A stretch of 64,000 bases of DNA from Muscardinus avellanarius (GCA_963383645.1 OY726578.1:25818523-25882522), one strand, 5' to 3'; positions 28,071-41,805 are shown, counted from the first letter of the stretch. Notes: a model not told the origin generated them from the letters alone. Translations and numbers: made by a program.

Positions 28071-28680
28071 TGGCTCTGCCCACCAGTGTGGTCCGCTTGT
28101 CTGAGCCTTGGGCAGTGCCAGGAGGCTGGACTGGCCAGGGACCCTGGGTTGGGGATGGGTGGGGAAGTAGCCCAAGGGTGCGGGCTGGCCGGATGGGAAC
28201 GGGGGCATGCGAAGGCCACGCACGAGGCCAGCATCTCCGGCCTCCGTGGTCCCCAGAGGGCTCGGCCCAGCAGGCAGTAAGTAACCAAGGTGCTGTGGTT
28301 CCACACTGTGCCGTCACGTTTCGGGGGAGACTCTCCTGCAACACCCTTGGGTCTCCTCACAGAGGCGCAGGTGGGGCATGGGAGCCAGTGCTGGTGCTGG
28401 GGTGAGGCAGGAGTCTCCCCTGGGGGACCCCCCTGCCGGATGCAAGTCAAATGCCTGTTCCTGTTTCCATGGAAACGAGCTCACACACCAAGCACGTCAT
28501 GACTATATGTCCAGCGGCAGGCCCAGCCCTCAGGACAGACCCCGCCTCCGCCCTTCTCCGCGGCTCCTGGCGGGGACAGTGCGCAGCTGTGCTGTGGCCA
28601 GGGGCTGGTGGGGCCACAGGGCACCTGCGGCAATGCCGGCCACCCGGCCTCCTCCTTGCTGGGGCCACTGGGCTTCCGGC
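28071..28680. other. Intergenic between convergent ZDHHC8 and CCDC188 3' ends
   Basis: Unique sequence. It must hold the CCDC188 3'UTR on the minus strand, but no clear minus-strand AATAAA was found by eye. Confidence 0.5.
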
Positions 28681-30944
<2,264 letters not shown>

Positions 30945-31135
30945 CTGAGACCCTACGGCTGAGTCCTCCCCCAACCGAGACCCTACAGCCGAGTCCTCCC
31001 CTGACTGAGATTCTACAGCTGAGTCCTCCCCCGAATGAGACCCGAAGGCTGAGTCCTCCCCCCTGAGACCCGAAGGCTGAGTCCTCCCCCCTGAGACCTG
31101 AAAGCTGAGTCCTCCCCCCTGAAGGCCAAGTCTCC
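30945..31135. repeat. About 28-33 bp minisatellite upstream of CCDC188
   Basis: Six to seven imperfect units share GCTGAGTCCTCCCCC and GAGACCC. The later units, CCTGAGACCCGAAGGCTGAG, are almost identical and shorter, suggesting recent spread of one variant. Confidence 0.9.
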
Positions 31136-31179
31136 CCTCCTTTGGTTGAACGACCTCCTCCAGGAACGTCCTAGGAAAC

Positions 31180-31345
31180 GGGCTCAGCCGGTGCAGACAT
31201 TTTCATACCAGTGACCAGGGAGGCTGAAGCAGGAGGACTGTGTGTCCAGGCCTGCCTGGACACCTGAGTGAGACCTGTCTAAAAAATAAAAAGGGTATGT
31301 CTCAGTGGTAGAGTGCTCCTGGACTGGATTTGTTCCCCAGTACTA
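31180..31345 (+). repeat. Old B1-ID SINE
   Basis: Contains CCAGGGAGGCTGAAGCAGGA and CTCAGTGGTAGAGTGCTCC. Confidence 0.65.
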
Positions 31346-31669
31346 GGGGTGCCGGGGGCTGGTTCTGAGGAAATCTCAGGCCTGGGAGAAAACACGTGTG
31401 GCCCTTATGGTCCCTGGGTGTGTCTGGCTGGGTGCACCTGCCTGAAGGTGCGTGTGTAGGCCACGTACCAACCCACGCCCTCCGAGCCCAGGCCAGCCAG
31501 GCTGCTCCCACTGGGTCTGGCGTGGCCTCGGATGGGGGGTTGAGGGGGACACACCTCCAGGTCGAGGGGCAACTCGCCGTGACTCCTGGCTGCTGACCCC
31601 GGGCTGGGATTCTGGACCTGCTGAGGAGGTCTTGTGGCTCAGGGTGCTGGGCACTCGGTGGGCGTGCGC
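31346..31669. other. Intergenic, no feature seen
   Basis: Unique GC-rich sequence. Confidence 0.5.
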
Positions 31670-31755
31670 CGTATTTTCGATGATTTTCTTTCTCAGTGCG
31701 GGGATAGAACCCAGGCCTGGTGCGTGCTAGGCAAAGCCTCCCTGGAGCGCCATCA
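31670..31755 (-). repeat. Classic ID element remnant, reverse
   Basis: GGGGATAGAACCCAGGCCTG followed by GTGCGTGCTAGGCAAAGC is the complement of the standard rodent ID core rather than the fused dimer tail. Confidence 0.65.
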
Positions 31756-32329
31756 GCCTGGCATGGGCCACACGGGGCGGCAGCTCGCTGATAGAAGTCT
31801 CTCTGCTCTGCCCACTTCCCTTGTGAACGCTCAGTGCTGGCCCTTTTGGTGGAGTCATGGCTTCTTTCCCTGGATCCTAATACTCTCATGGTGTCCAGCT
31901 GTGTGCTGCTCAGCAACCAGGAGAATCCATCCTTAGACACTGTGGCTGTGCGAAAACCCCGAGGTTCACTACGCAAGCCCAGCTCTATGTAGTGCAGCCT
32001 CCTACACAGAGGCTGCACGGCGCATAGGTGGTTCATACAGCTACCCCACACGCGGATGTGCAGCGTAGAGCCCATGCCTACGTGTATGGAGTAACCCATG
32101 CTCCTTGGGCCACGGTGACCCAAACAGCACGAGATGGAATCCACAGGAGGCACCGGGAGGCGCGACGGGCGGCAGCGGAGGGCTGCCGTGGAGACGGCAC
32201 GGTGGCTATTTTATGGGGAACTCTTTAATAAGTAGGAGTGCACTGTAAATATCGACAGGAAATGTGCCGTGATAGATGCAGAGACGGCGACACGCATCTT
32301 CTTACCAGGGCTGCTCCTAATTACAGGCG
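31756..32329. other. Intergenic with a perfect 10-bp hairpin
   Basis: Unique sequence. An inverted repeat GTGCAGCCTC...GAGGCTGCAC (31992-32001 / 32009-32018) has a 7-base loop. Confidence 0.5.
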
Positions 32330-32475
32330 CATGTGGTCCTGGGGCCGGGACCCAGGGCCTTCTACCTCTGAGCTCTACCTCCTGCCTGCTTTAGTTTGCA
32401 ATAGGGTCTTTCTAAGTTGCTGAGGCTGGCCTTGAACCTGCAATCTTCCGCTCAGCCTCCTAAATATGGGGTGAC
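32330..32475 (-). repeat. Diverged SINE, reverse
   Basis: Tail complement GGGACCCAGGGCCTTCTACC and B1 part AAGTTGCTGAGGCTGGCC. Confidence 0.65.
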
Positions 32476-32506
32476 CTCAGTGAATTTATGGTTATGTGTG
32501 CTTGTT

Positions 32507-32936
32507 CATGTGGTATTGGGGATTGAACCCGGGGCATTCTACCTCTGAGCTACTGCTCCAGGCCATTTTTTTTGTTGTTGTTGCTGTTGTTGAAACTGAA
32601 GATAGAATCTGGAGATATTTACGCCCTTTATTTTTTTCTTATTTATATATTTTAATTTTAGGTGCTGGGGATTGAACCCAAGTGCATTCTACTTCCCAGC
32701 TACACCCCCAGCCCTATTTTTTGTTCTTTATTATTAAACATAGTCTCACTAAGTTGCTGAGGCTGGCTGAGAGCCTGCCATCCTCCTGCCTCAGCCTCCC
32801 GAATGCTGGGATCACAAATGTCTCCCTAGATTGCCGTGAGTCTCCCTAAGTTGCTGAGTCTGCCCTCAAGCCGGGATCCTCCTGTCTCCGTCCCCCACGC
32901 TTTGGGTTTACAGGCGTGCACCACCACGCCCAGCAC
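32507..32936 (-). repeat. SINE stack: ID tail, full dimer, extra B1 monomer, reverse
   Basis: An isolated inverted tail (32507-32570), a T/G-rich spacer, a full inverted dimer (32655-32817) and another inverted B1 monomer (32820-32936). Confidence 0.75.
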
Positions 32937-32947
32937 ATCTATGTCCT

Positions 32948-33060
32948 TTGAGCTGGCACAGTGGCGCATGCTTGTAACCCCAGTACTTAGGAGGCTGAGC
33001 AGGAGGATCACAGGCCTGAGGCCAGCCTCGTCACTTAGCGAGAGCCTCCCCAAAGCGTGT
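32948..33060 (+). repeat. B1 head fragment
   Basis: GCGCATGCTTGTAACCCCAG through CTTAGCGAGAGCCTCCC; no tail. Confidence 0.7.
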
Positions 33061-33411
33061 TCAAGCTCTTGCCTGCTGGGACAGCAGCCGAGCAGAAAGA
33101 GGCTGGGACTGAGGACCGATGGGACGGGAAGGCCTGGGCCTGGGGCTGCTTCTGAGGGCCCCGGGCGGTGGGCCTCCGACGCCTGCTGGCTCCATCCTCT
33201 TGGGGAGTTCATGGGTCTCAGGGTGGGCTCTTGGAGGGCCTAGGAGGTGAGGTGGCTGTGGGTGGGAGTGGGGCAGTGCAAACAAAGGCTTTCGGCGGGC
33301 CTCAGGGTGGGGTGAAGTGGGGTGGGGGTTCCGTCCTATTCTCTGGTGTTCCTGGTTCTCCTGGGTGCCTGGTGGGCTCCCGGGATGTTTGATGACCCCT
33401 GTAATAATGAT
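33061..33411. other. Intergenic, no feature seen
   Basis: Unique G-rich sequence. Confidence 0.5.
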
Positions 33412-33705
33412 AGCATGTGACTGTGGTGGTGCGCGCCCAGAATCCCAGGGTGTAGGGGGCTGAGACAGAAGGATCCCAGGTCTGAGGACAGCTGCAGCAA
33501 CACAGCAGGACCCTCAGCAACCTAGAGACCCTGTTCCAAAACAAAAGGTGAAAACAGGGGTAGGGTGCAGCTCAGAGGTAGAATGCCCCCGGGTTCAACC
33601 CCAGTGCCGCACATGTACACGTACGCACACACAGAACAGTCCCACAAATGACAGTGAAAGGCTGGAGTATAGCTCAGAGATACAATGCTCCTGGTTTCAG
33701 TTCCC

Positions 33706-33753
<48 letters not shown>
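33412..33753 (+). repeat. B1-ID dimer, extra ID monomer and (CA)n
   Basis: Full dimer 33412-33620. A second ID tail at 33659-33708 (AGTATAGCTCAGAGATACAA) ends in CCCAGTAC and passes directly into a (CA)n array, 33709-33753. Confidence 0.88.
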
Positions 33754-33755
<2 letters not shown>

Positions 33756-34600
33756 GGTCATGCAGATGAATTGCCTGGTGAGGTCCTCAGGTGCTCTGCA
33801 GGGGCCCGGAAACCTGGGTGCACCTGTGCCCTGTGCTGCCGGAGGCCACGGGGTGCCTTCCTTCTCGGCCTGGCGCCCCACCCTCCCTGAGGCCATGGGG
33901 TGCCTCCCTTCTCGGCCTGGAGCCCCACCCTCCCCGAGGCCCGTAGCTTTCCTTGCGCTGTGCCCGGATAGAAGTTTGGCTGCGTGCCTCCTCTGATTCT
34001 CCCTCCCTCTCCCTGTGGGTCCTGCAGTGCGGTCCTGAGCCCCAGGAAGTCCCATGAGGGGTGTGTGGGGTCTGTGAGGAGAGTGGAGCCCCGGACCTGC
34101 AGCAAGGTAGGGTCCCCGTGCGCTGGGTCAGACCTGCTAACTCTGCAATGCATGGGAAGTGCATGGCGGGGTCTGCAGCAAGTCTGGGCTCCAGGATGTC
34201 CACACAGAAGAGGGCTAAGTCGGCCTCAGGGTACTGGGGCACCGGGGCACCGGCTGGCCACTGTAACTCCCGGCCTCTTGTATGGCAAGTGCGGCCAGCC
34301 GGAGCATGTTACGGAGGCAGGGGGAGCTGTGGCCCATGTTGCCAGGCAGCGCATCCCTGGACGCCAGTTGCCATGGTAGCAGCTTCCTGCTCGTGTTGCC
34401 ATGACGCCCGGACGGCCTTGGGGATCCTGGAGTAGTGAGAAGGGGCCTCCCCAGCTGCCCTTGGCCCTCCTTGGCTTGTGGCCAGGGAAGCTGAGGCCAG
34501 ACCCGGTCACTGGCAGGAGACGCAGGCCTTCCTGCCCAGAGCTGGCTGGGGACAGGGCGGGGTCTAGACGAGCACTCTGGCCAAACTCACTGGGACCCTG
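33754..34600. other. Intergenic with a two-copy 45-bp repeat
   Basis: Unique apart from a short tandem repeat at about 33849-33940 built on GGGGTGCCTCCCTTCTCGGC. No gene recognised. Confidence 0.5.
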
Positions 34601-34714
34601 GCATTCCTTCCTCCCTTCCTTCCTCTTCCTTCCCTCCTTCCTTCCTCTCTTCCTTCTTTCCTTCCTCCCTCCCTTCCTCTCTTCCTCCCTTCCTTACTTC
34701 CTCCCTCCCTTCCT
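34601..34714. repeat. (CCTT)n polypyrimidine microsatellite
   Basis: About 114 bp of almost pure C/T, with CCTTCCTT and CCTCCC variants, immediately before an inverted SINE tail. Confidence 0.92.
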
Positions 34715-35023
34715 CTTGGCACTGAGGACGAACCCAGGGGCTCTGCCTCTGAGTTACACCCCTAGCCCTTTTTATTCTGAAGCAGGGTCTTGCTAAGTGA
34801 CTGCACACTGGCCTTGAACCTGCGACCCTCCAGTTTCCGCCTCCCAAGTCCTGAGATCGCAGGTGTGTGCCGCCCCGCCAGGCCTGAGCTCACTCCATGT
34901 TTCTTGCACCCCCCTTCTTTTGGTACTTGGGATTGAACCCAGGGCATCGACCTCCAAGCTACACCCCACCATCCTCCTGTCTCAGCCTCCCAAGTCCTGG
35001 GATGGCAAGCACTGTGCCTGGCG
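34715..35023 (-). repeat. Two SINEs, reverse
   Basis: A full inverted dimer at 34716-34883 and an internally shortened one at 34918-35023 in which the linker and half of the B1 part are missing. Confidence 0.75.
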
Positions 35024-36504
35024 TGAGCGCTCCTCTGCTCTGTCTCAGAGGTGCAGCGGGAGCCTTGGGCCTCCCAGGTGTCACTAGACCCCGAGCCGAG
35101 AGGACGGGCCCACTGGAGGCTGGGTGAGGGCTGGCGGCCTGCCGGTGGTACCCATACCGGGGATGCTGGACCGCATTCCTGGCAAGCAGACACGCGTCGC
35201 TGAGTGCTGGGTGGCCTTTCCTGCTCTCCGCAGCCTGGAGACACAGGACAGGCCCATGCCCACGAGGTCCTCCCGGGAACCCCCACTTCGAGGCGGAGGC
35301 TCAGGACGGGGAGGGCACGCCCCAGCATGCTGCATGGCTCACCATGTGCTGTGACAGGCCATCCGTCTCTCCTCCCAGGTGACTCTCTGGACACCCGCTG
35401 CTCACATTTTTTATTTAAGAATCAGAGAGATAATAAGAATGTCAAGGAAAATCCTCTTGTGGACAACACAGCTCAGTAAACTCCCGTCAGTCTGGGATGT
35501 TGAGGGCTCTGAGCAGGTGGTATCTGGGGCTGCCAGGGCCCCGTGCTCCCGGGTTGCTGTGGGGAGCTGGGCATGCCCACCCCTTTCTGGGCCCAGAGGA
35601 CCCCTCCCTAGGACCCCGCCCAGCTCGGCTCAGTCCCCTTTCATGTCCTTCAGCTGAATGGTGCCTGGGACCCCAGCGTGGCTGGCAGGTCTGCTGGTTA
35701 GGGTCAGGTTCACCTTACTGGGGCCAGAACCTGGGACTCCCGCCTGCCCCGCTCTAACCTCTGCATTGCCCAGATCCTACAGCGCCCCGGCGTCCCCGCC
35801 AGGCTATGAACTCTGAGGCCTGCCTCTGTACCCTGAAACAGGCCTTTGGGGTCGATCGGGGTCTTGGGGCAGGCGAGGGACGCACTTCTGGTGGCCCGAG
35901 GCTGCATTGCCCTCTCCCGGCCTGTGAAGGAGCTGGCAGGAGTGGGTGCAGTTCACAGATATGACACCAGGTGGAGCCAAAGACCTTCCAGACTAGACAC
36001 AGGTTTCTGGGGCCCAGTGCCCTGGCCAGGCAGGGGGGGCTGGGGGAGAAATCCCCTCTCTTGGATCTGGGGTTCCTGGGAAGGGAGAGGACAGACTGCC
36101 TGGTGCTCACAGTCTTTTTCTGGGTTGATGGTGTTCCTCTCTCTACCTGTTCAAAGGGAACAAAATACCCGGACTTACCCCAGGCCTAGGGACCCTGGAC
36201 CTCCCAGAGCTGGCCCCTCGCTGCTCGGAATCAGGAGTCCTGGACCACGTAAGGAGACCTGTCCATTCTGTGACGGCAGCAGCCAGTGTGCGTGGACTGC
36301 TGTGGCCCTGGGGGGTGGGTCTCATGCTTATTATTACTTGGGAGGGCTCAGGAGGCAGCGGCCTGGGGACGGGGGCTGCCACTCCACGGGTGGCCTGTCA
36401 GGAAGCTGGGCACGGCCCCTATTGTGGGGTGACCACGCTGTGCCTGACCCCGAGGCCATATCGGCCCTGCTTCCTATCACAAGGGTCTCAGACGGCCACA
36501 TGAA
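35024..36504. other. Intergenic, mostly unique
   Basis: No gene recognised. An AT-rich patch at about 35405-35480 (TTTATTTAAGAATCAGAGAG, AGATAATAAG) is compositionally unlike its flanks. Confidence 0.5.
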
Positions 36505-37395
36505 ATATGATCTCTCCTGTGATCCCAGTGCTTGGAAGGCTAAGACAGGAGGATCACAGGTTCGAGGCCAGCCCCAGCAATGGAAGAGATTCTCAGCAAT
36601 TTAGCAAGGCCCTGTTTCAAAATAAAAAATAAAAAGGGCCAAGCCGGGCGTGGTGGCGCACGCTTGTAATCCCAGCATTGGGGAGGCTGAGACCGGAGGA
36701 TTGCAGTTTGCGGACAGCCTCAGCTACTTAGTGAGGCCCTCCGCAACTCAGTGAGACCTGGTTTCAAAATAAAGAATAAAAATAGGGCAGAGGTGTAATT
36801 GGAGGTCGAATGCCCCTGGGTTCCATCCCCAGACCTACAAAAAAAAAAAAAAAAAAAGGGCTGGGGGTAGGCTGGGCGTGGGCGTGGTGGCACAGGCTTG
36901 TAACCCCAGCATTTGGAGGCTGAGACAGGAGGATTGCAGTTCAAGGACAGCCTCAGCTACTTAGTGAGGCCCTTTGCAACTCAGTGAGACCTTGTTTCTT
37001 CAAAATAAAGAATAAAAAATAGAGGTGGGAAGCCAGGTGTGGTGGCGCACGCTTGTAATCCCAGCCTTCGGAAGGCTGAGACCAGAGGATCGTGGTTTGA
37101 GGACAGCCTCAGCCTACTTAGTGAGGCCCTCTGCAACTCAGTGAGACCTGGCTTCAAAATAAAGAATTAAAAAAAAAAAATAGGGCAGGGGGTGTAGCTC
37201 GGAGGTCGAATGCCTCTGGGTTCCACCTTCAGACCCGCAAAAAAAAAAAAAAAAAAAAAGTGGCGGTGTAGCTCAGAGGTAGAATGTCCCTGGGTTCCAT
37301 CTTCCATCCCCGATATTGAAAAAAAAAAGAAAAATGTTGGGGGTGTACCTCGGAGGTAGAATGCCCCTGGGTTCCATCCCCAGTACTGAAAAAGT
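36505..37395 (+). repeat. Direct array of four B1-ID SINEs and two ID monomers
   Basis: Copies in the same orientation: 36505-36641 (no tail), 36643-36858 (full, GGTTCCATCCCCAGACC), 36871-37030 (no tail), 37031-37258 (full), then ID-only units at 37259-37318 and 37333-37395. A-runs separate them. The full copies are young and similar. Confidence 0.88.
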
Positions 37396-38259
37396 GGGGA
37401 CAGAGCCTTTGAGAGGGGCCTCAGTGCAAGTGTTCCAGAGCCCACCTTGCTCCTCCCTGACCTGGGTTTGGACCCCAAGACTTCTTCTGCCCTCTGGATC
37501 CAGCTCACTGACACAGCTGAGGTCTGTAGGCCTCTGGGAGGCACCACGCACTTGGCCTTTGGATTCAGGCGGTGGCCTGGGCTCTATCTTGGCAAGCCAG
37601 CAGCTTTAGGATGCGAGGCGGGTTGGGGGCTGGGAGCTTGCTGTCCAGACTGGGCGTCCAGGCTCTGGAAGATGGGTCTGTCTGGGACAGCTGGAGGGTG
37701 GAGGGGGAGAGGGGTGCTGACGTCTTGCAGATTAGGGAGGGGCTCTCAGGGAGGCCCTCTGGCCTTGGATTCCTGCACTGCTCAGCAAGGCGCCGGGAGG
37801 AGGGGTCCCTGGCCCAGCCAGCACACCGGGCTAGGAAGTGCTCTGCCATCTGACCACTAGGGCTCAGGCCCCCCTGACCCCTGGGCAAGCTCTTGGTCTG
37901 CAGAGTCTTATGGCGGTGAGGGGATGGGGGGCTTGGGGTGAGTGGGAGGGGATGGGAGGGTGCATGCGTGGGACTGCCACCTGGTCCCTTCCTGGGGCGG
38001 CCCAGGCCCGACTGTGTTTCTCCTCAGCCCCACCAGAGGGCGCTGCTCAGAGGCCACCTGCCTCCCCAGGAGAAGGTCCCACCTTCCCATCCAGCCTTCC
38101 AGAGCACCCTTGGCCCCAGTGGGTCCAGATGCTGAGGAGGAGGGTCTCTTGAGGCCTACGCTCTCCTGTCTGCAAGGAGCAGGCCCTGCTTCCAGCCCAG
38201 CACCCGCCTCCCTGGCAGGATGACCGGACGGCAGGCAGGTCCCAGCCACTCTCTCAGGA
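37396..38259. other. Intergenic, no feature seen
   Basis: Unique sequence of moderate to high GC content. Confidence 0.5.
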
Positions 38260-38297
38260 ATGTTTTTTGTTTTTTGTTATGCTTTTTTTAACTGGGT

Positions 38298-38298
38298 A

Positions 38299-38342
<44 letters not shown>

Positions 38343-38345
38343 TTG
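38298..38345. repeat. (ATT)n trinucleotide microsatellite
   Basis: About 15 ATT units at the poly-T side of the following inverted SINE. Confidence 0.93.
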
Positions 38346-38812
38346 TGGTACTAGGGACTGGACCCAGGTGCATTCTACCTCTGAGCTACACCACCAGCCC
38401 TTAAAAATAAAAAAAAAATATTTTATTTTAAATTTTGAAACAGGGTCTCACTGGGTTGATGAGAGTCTGACTATTTGCTGAGGCTGTCCTGAGACTTGTG
38501 ATCCTCCTGTCTCAGTCTCCCAAGTACTGGTATTACAGGTGTGTACAATCATGCCTGGCTTGAACTGGGTATTAAACCTAGGGGCATTTGATCTCTGAGT
38601 TACACCCCCAGCCATTTATTTATTTATTATTTATTTATTTGTACTAGGGATTGAACTCAGGGGCATTCTCCTTCAGAGCTGTATCTCAGAACTCTTTATT
38701 TTTGAAACAGGGTTTTGCTAAGTTGCTGAAGCTGGCCTCAAACCTGCGATCCTCCTATCTCAGCCTCCGGAGTACTGGGATTACAGGTGTGTGCCACTGT
38801 GCCTGGGCCAGG
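38346..38812 (-). repeat. SINE stack, reverse, with (TTTA)n
   Basis: Full inverted dimer 38346-38560; isolated inverted ID tail 38561-38612; TTTA array 38613-38641; second full inverted dimer 38642-38812. Confidence 0.82.
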
Positions 38813-39334
38813 GTCGTTTTTCCCTCCTGAATGTCTCCCTGCAGAGTCCTGTGCTTGAAGCTAGTTCTGCTGAGCGCAGCTGGACATCGCGTGCAGAAAG
38901 CACAATCCTCAGCCTGGGACTTGAGAGTCCCCACCACCAAATGGCCCAGGAGAGACATGGGAACTCTCTGTCACCATCCAAGCTACTGACAAACAGCGCG
39001 GTGGTTTATTCAATCAGCAGGGCCTCCGCTGCCTGGCCGGCGGGGCAGCTCCGGAGGGTGGGTCCAGGTGGCCTGGTTGGGGTGCTTACTCTGGGCCCTG
39101 CACCCGTTTCCCCTCCAGCCCGGTTCCTGCAGAGCCTGTCGGCTGCCTAGCCTTGAGGTGCCAGGGGCCCTGAGGCGCCGCCTAGCCAGGTGGGCTCCCT
39201 TTGGCCACGAAGAGGCAGGCAGGGAGGCCAAGCCTCCATCCTTGTCATGGGATGGCTCCTTCGCCTGCTTTGCCCTCCAGCCCCCTCTGTCTGGTTCCCT
39301 GGGCCACATTCCCCCAGAAAGCTGTTCTGAGGAG
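38813..39334. other. Intergenic, no feature seen
   Basis: Unique sequence. Confidence 0.5.
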
Positions 39335-39797
39335 CCTAAGTTTTTGAGGCTGGCCTTGAACCTACGACTCTTCCTGTCTCAGCCTCCCAAATACTGGGAT
39401 TACAGGCTTGCACTGTTACACCTGCTTTTTCTTTTTTCTTTTTTCTTTTCTTTGGTGGTACTGGGGGTGGAACCCAGGGGCTTTTCTACCTGCGGGCTAT
39501 ACTCTCAGACCTATTGTATATTTTATTTGGAAACAGGGTCTAAGTTGCCGAGAACCTCACTAAGTAGCTGAGGCTGGCTTGGAACCCGTGCGATCCTCCT
39601 GTCTCAGCCTCCCAAGCGCGGGGATTCCAAGCGTGCCCACCACGCCCGGCTCGCCTGGTTTATTTTCTATTTTGGAAACGGGGTTGTGCTAAGTTGTTGA
39701 GAGTCTTGCTAAATTGCTGCGGCTGACCTCGAACCTGTGATCCTCCTGTCTCAGCCTCCCAGTACTGGGATTACAGGTGGTGTCAGCATGCCAGGCT
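39335..39797 (-). repeat. Three SINE segments, reverse, nested
   Basis: An inverted B1 monomer (39335-39425), a young full inverted dimer (39426-39655, TGGTGGTACTGGGGGTGG) and an inverted B1 monomer (39656-39797). Confidence 0.8.
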
Positions 39798-40196
39798 TGA
39801 GGCGTTCTTCTTCCTAAGGCAAAAGGGCAACATCGAGCCCTGGCTGACGAGCCAAGTGCAGGCTCCCCGTGCGAGGGAGACGTTTAATTTATCTCAGGAA
39901 CTGGGCGCAAGTTATAAAAATGGTAATTTCTTGGAGATTCAATTACGTGTTTTTATTGTTACCCTCGGTAATCAAGGAAACGATTTTTAAAGATAGTCTG
40001 CAGGATCATAGCAATCTCGGGTGGGGGCTGGGGGGCGGTTTGTGGACGGGAAGGACGCGGCTGTGGGCGGCGGCCGAGTGGGCTGAGCTGCGCGCGCCCG
40101 GACCCTCTGCCCTCTCTGGGTTCATCTTCCCACAGGCTCATGGTCCCAACTCCAGGGCCCTGCAGCCTGCAGAGAGAGCCTTCCGGAGTGGAGGGT
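39798..40196. other. Unique sequence with AT-rich homeodomain-motif island
   Basis: 39880-40015 includes GTTATAAAAATGGTAATTTC, CAATTACGTG and CGGTAATCAAGG in an otherwise GC-rich background. No ORF is supported. Confidence 0.5.
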
Positions 40197-40915
40197 AATT
40201 TTATTTTATTTTTTGTACTGGGAATTGAACCCAGGGGTATTTACCTCTGAGCTATACCACCAGCTCTATTTTAATTTTAATTTTGGAGCAGGGTTTTGCT
40301 AAATTACCATGCACACTAGCCCCTCAAACCTACGATCCTCCTGTCTCAGCCTCCCAAGTACTGGGATTACAAGTGTGTGCTACTGTGCCTGGCTTGGGAT
40401 GGAGGGTAATTTTCCCCCCTGTGGTGCTGGGATTGAAGCCAGGGGCAAGCTACCTCTAGCTATAACCCTAGTCCTATTTAATTATTTAAACAATTAAAAA
40501 AATTTTTTTGTGTGTGGTACTGGGGTTCCTGGAAGCCCTTCTACCTCCGGGCTACACTCCCAGACCTATTTTATACTTTTTATTTGGAAACAGGGTCTCT
40601 TAACCCAGCGCGGCTGTCTTCGAACCTGCGCGATCCTCCTGTCTCCGCCTCCCAAGCGCGGGGATTACAAGCCTGCGCCACCATGCCCGGCTAAAATTTT
40701 TCTTATTTTTATTATTTGGCACTGAGATGGAACCCTTGGGCATTCCACTCCTGTGCTACACTCCCAGCCCTTTTTATTTTTTATTTTGAAACAAGGTCTC
40801 ACTAAATTGCTGAGGGAGGGCCTTGCTGAGTTGCTGAGGCAGGCCTCAAACCTGCGGTCCTCCTGTCTCAGCCTCCCCAGTGCGGGGATTACAGGCGTGC
40901 TCAACCATGCCCTGT
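40197..40915 (-). repeat. SINE stack, reverse
   Basis: Inverted dimer 40197-40396; isolated inverted tail 40416-40480; young inverted dimer 40508-40692 (GGGGTTCCTGGAAGCCCTTC); inverted dimer 40700-40915. Confidence 0.83.
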
Positions 40916-41530
40916 GTGCTTGGAGCTGCGCTCTATCCGTGTCCCCGGCCTCTGTGGGAGACACCCCGGAGCTCCTCGAGGGGCTTGAACTTGACCCCCC
41001 TTTCCCTCCAGTGATGGTTCGGCTCTAAATAATAGCTCCAGGATTAATGGCCTTGGCAGCCGACAGCACCAGGTGATTGGAAAAAGGGTTTTATGGCCCC
41101 ACAGGCGAAATGAACTTGCATCCAACGTGAAATTCCAAGATGGGATTTTCCTCCCTGGCACACTCGGCATGTCCCGCGTTGATGATAACAGCAGCTCCCA
41201 CAGCTGTCACCCAGGGCAGGGCGGGCTCTCAGCCCGGAGCCTGGGGGTGGGCACCTCTAGGCCCCTGATCTCAGCAGACCCTGGGGCCAGCTCTGGGCAA
41301 GGTGACCTCACCTGGCCAGTGCCCAGGCCAGGGAAGAGCCAAGACCCCCCAAGGGGAAGACCAGGCTGAGCTAGCCCACCGTCAGCCGAGGGGTGGGGCT
41401 GCCTGGCCCCTGCCCAGGAACCCACAGAGCCGGGGGAGGGGCTGGCCCGGCCTGTAGCAGGGCCTGGGCCCCTGGGCTGAGCTGGATAGCTGACCTTGAA
41501 CCCAGTTCTGCCTCCCTTAAAAGTGAGTCT
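40916..41530. other. Unique sequence with candidate conserved element
   Basis: 41015-41200 contains CTAAATAATAGC, GGATTAATGG, CCAGGTGATTGG and a long AT-balanced stretch between GC-rich flanks. No ORF is supported. Confidence 0.5.
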
Positions 41531-41795
41531 AAGCTGGGCATGGTGATTCATGCCTACAATCTCAGTACTTGGGAGGCTGAGTCAGGAGGATTGCAGATTT
41601 GAGGCCAGCCTTAGCCCCTTAGCAAGATCCTCAGGAATTTAGTGAGACTCTGTATCAAAATATAAAGCAAAATAGGGTTGGGGTTAAAGCTCAGAGCTTG
41701 GGTTTAATCCTCAGAGCCCAAAATAAATAAAGTAGGGCTGGGATGTAACTCAGAGCGAGAATGTCCTTGGGTTCAACCTCCTGTACCTAAAGAAA
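41531..41795 (+). repeat. B1-ID dimer plus extra ID monomer
   Basis: Dimer 41531-41720 with a decayed tail (TTGGGTTTAATCCTCAG), then an ID unit 41731-41795. Confidence 0.8.
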
Positions 41796-41805
41796 TAGAT
41801 AAATA

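Noticed and set aside
33659..33708. tRNA genes suggested by A/B-box-like sequences in many places
   Set aside because: They are the tRNA-derived tails of SINEs, with A-rich ends and multiple diverged copies.
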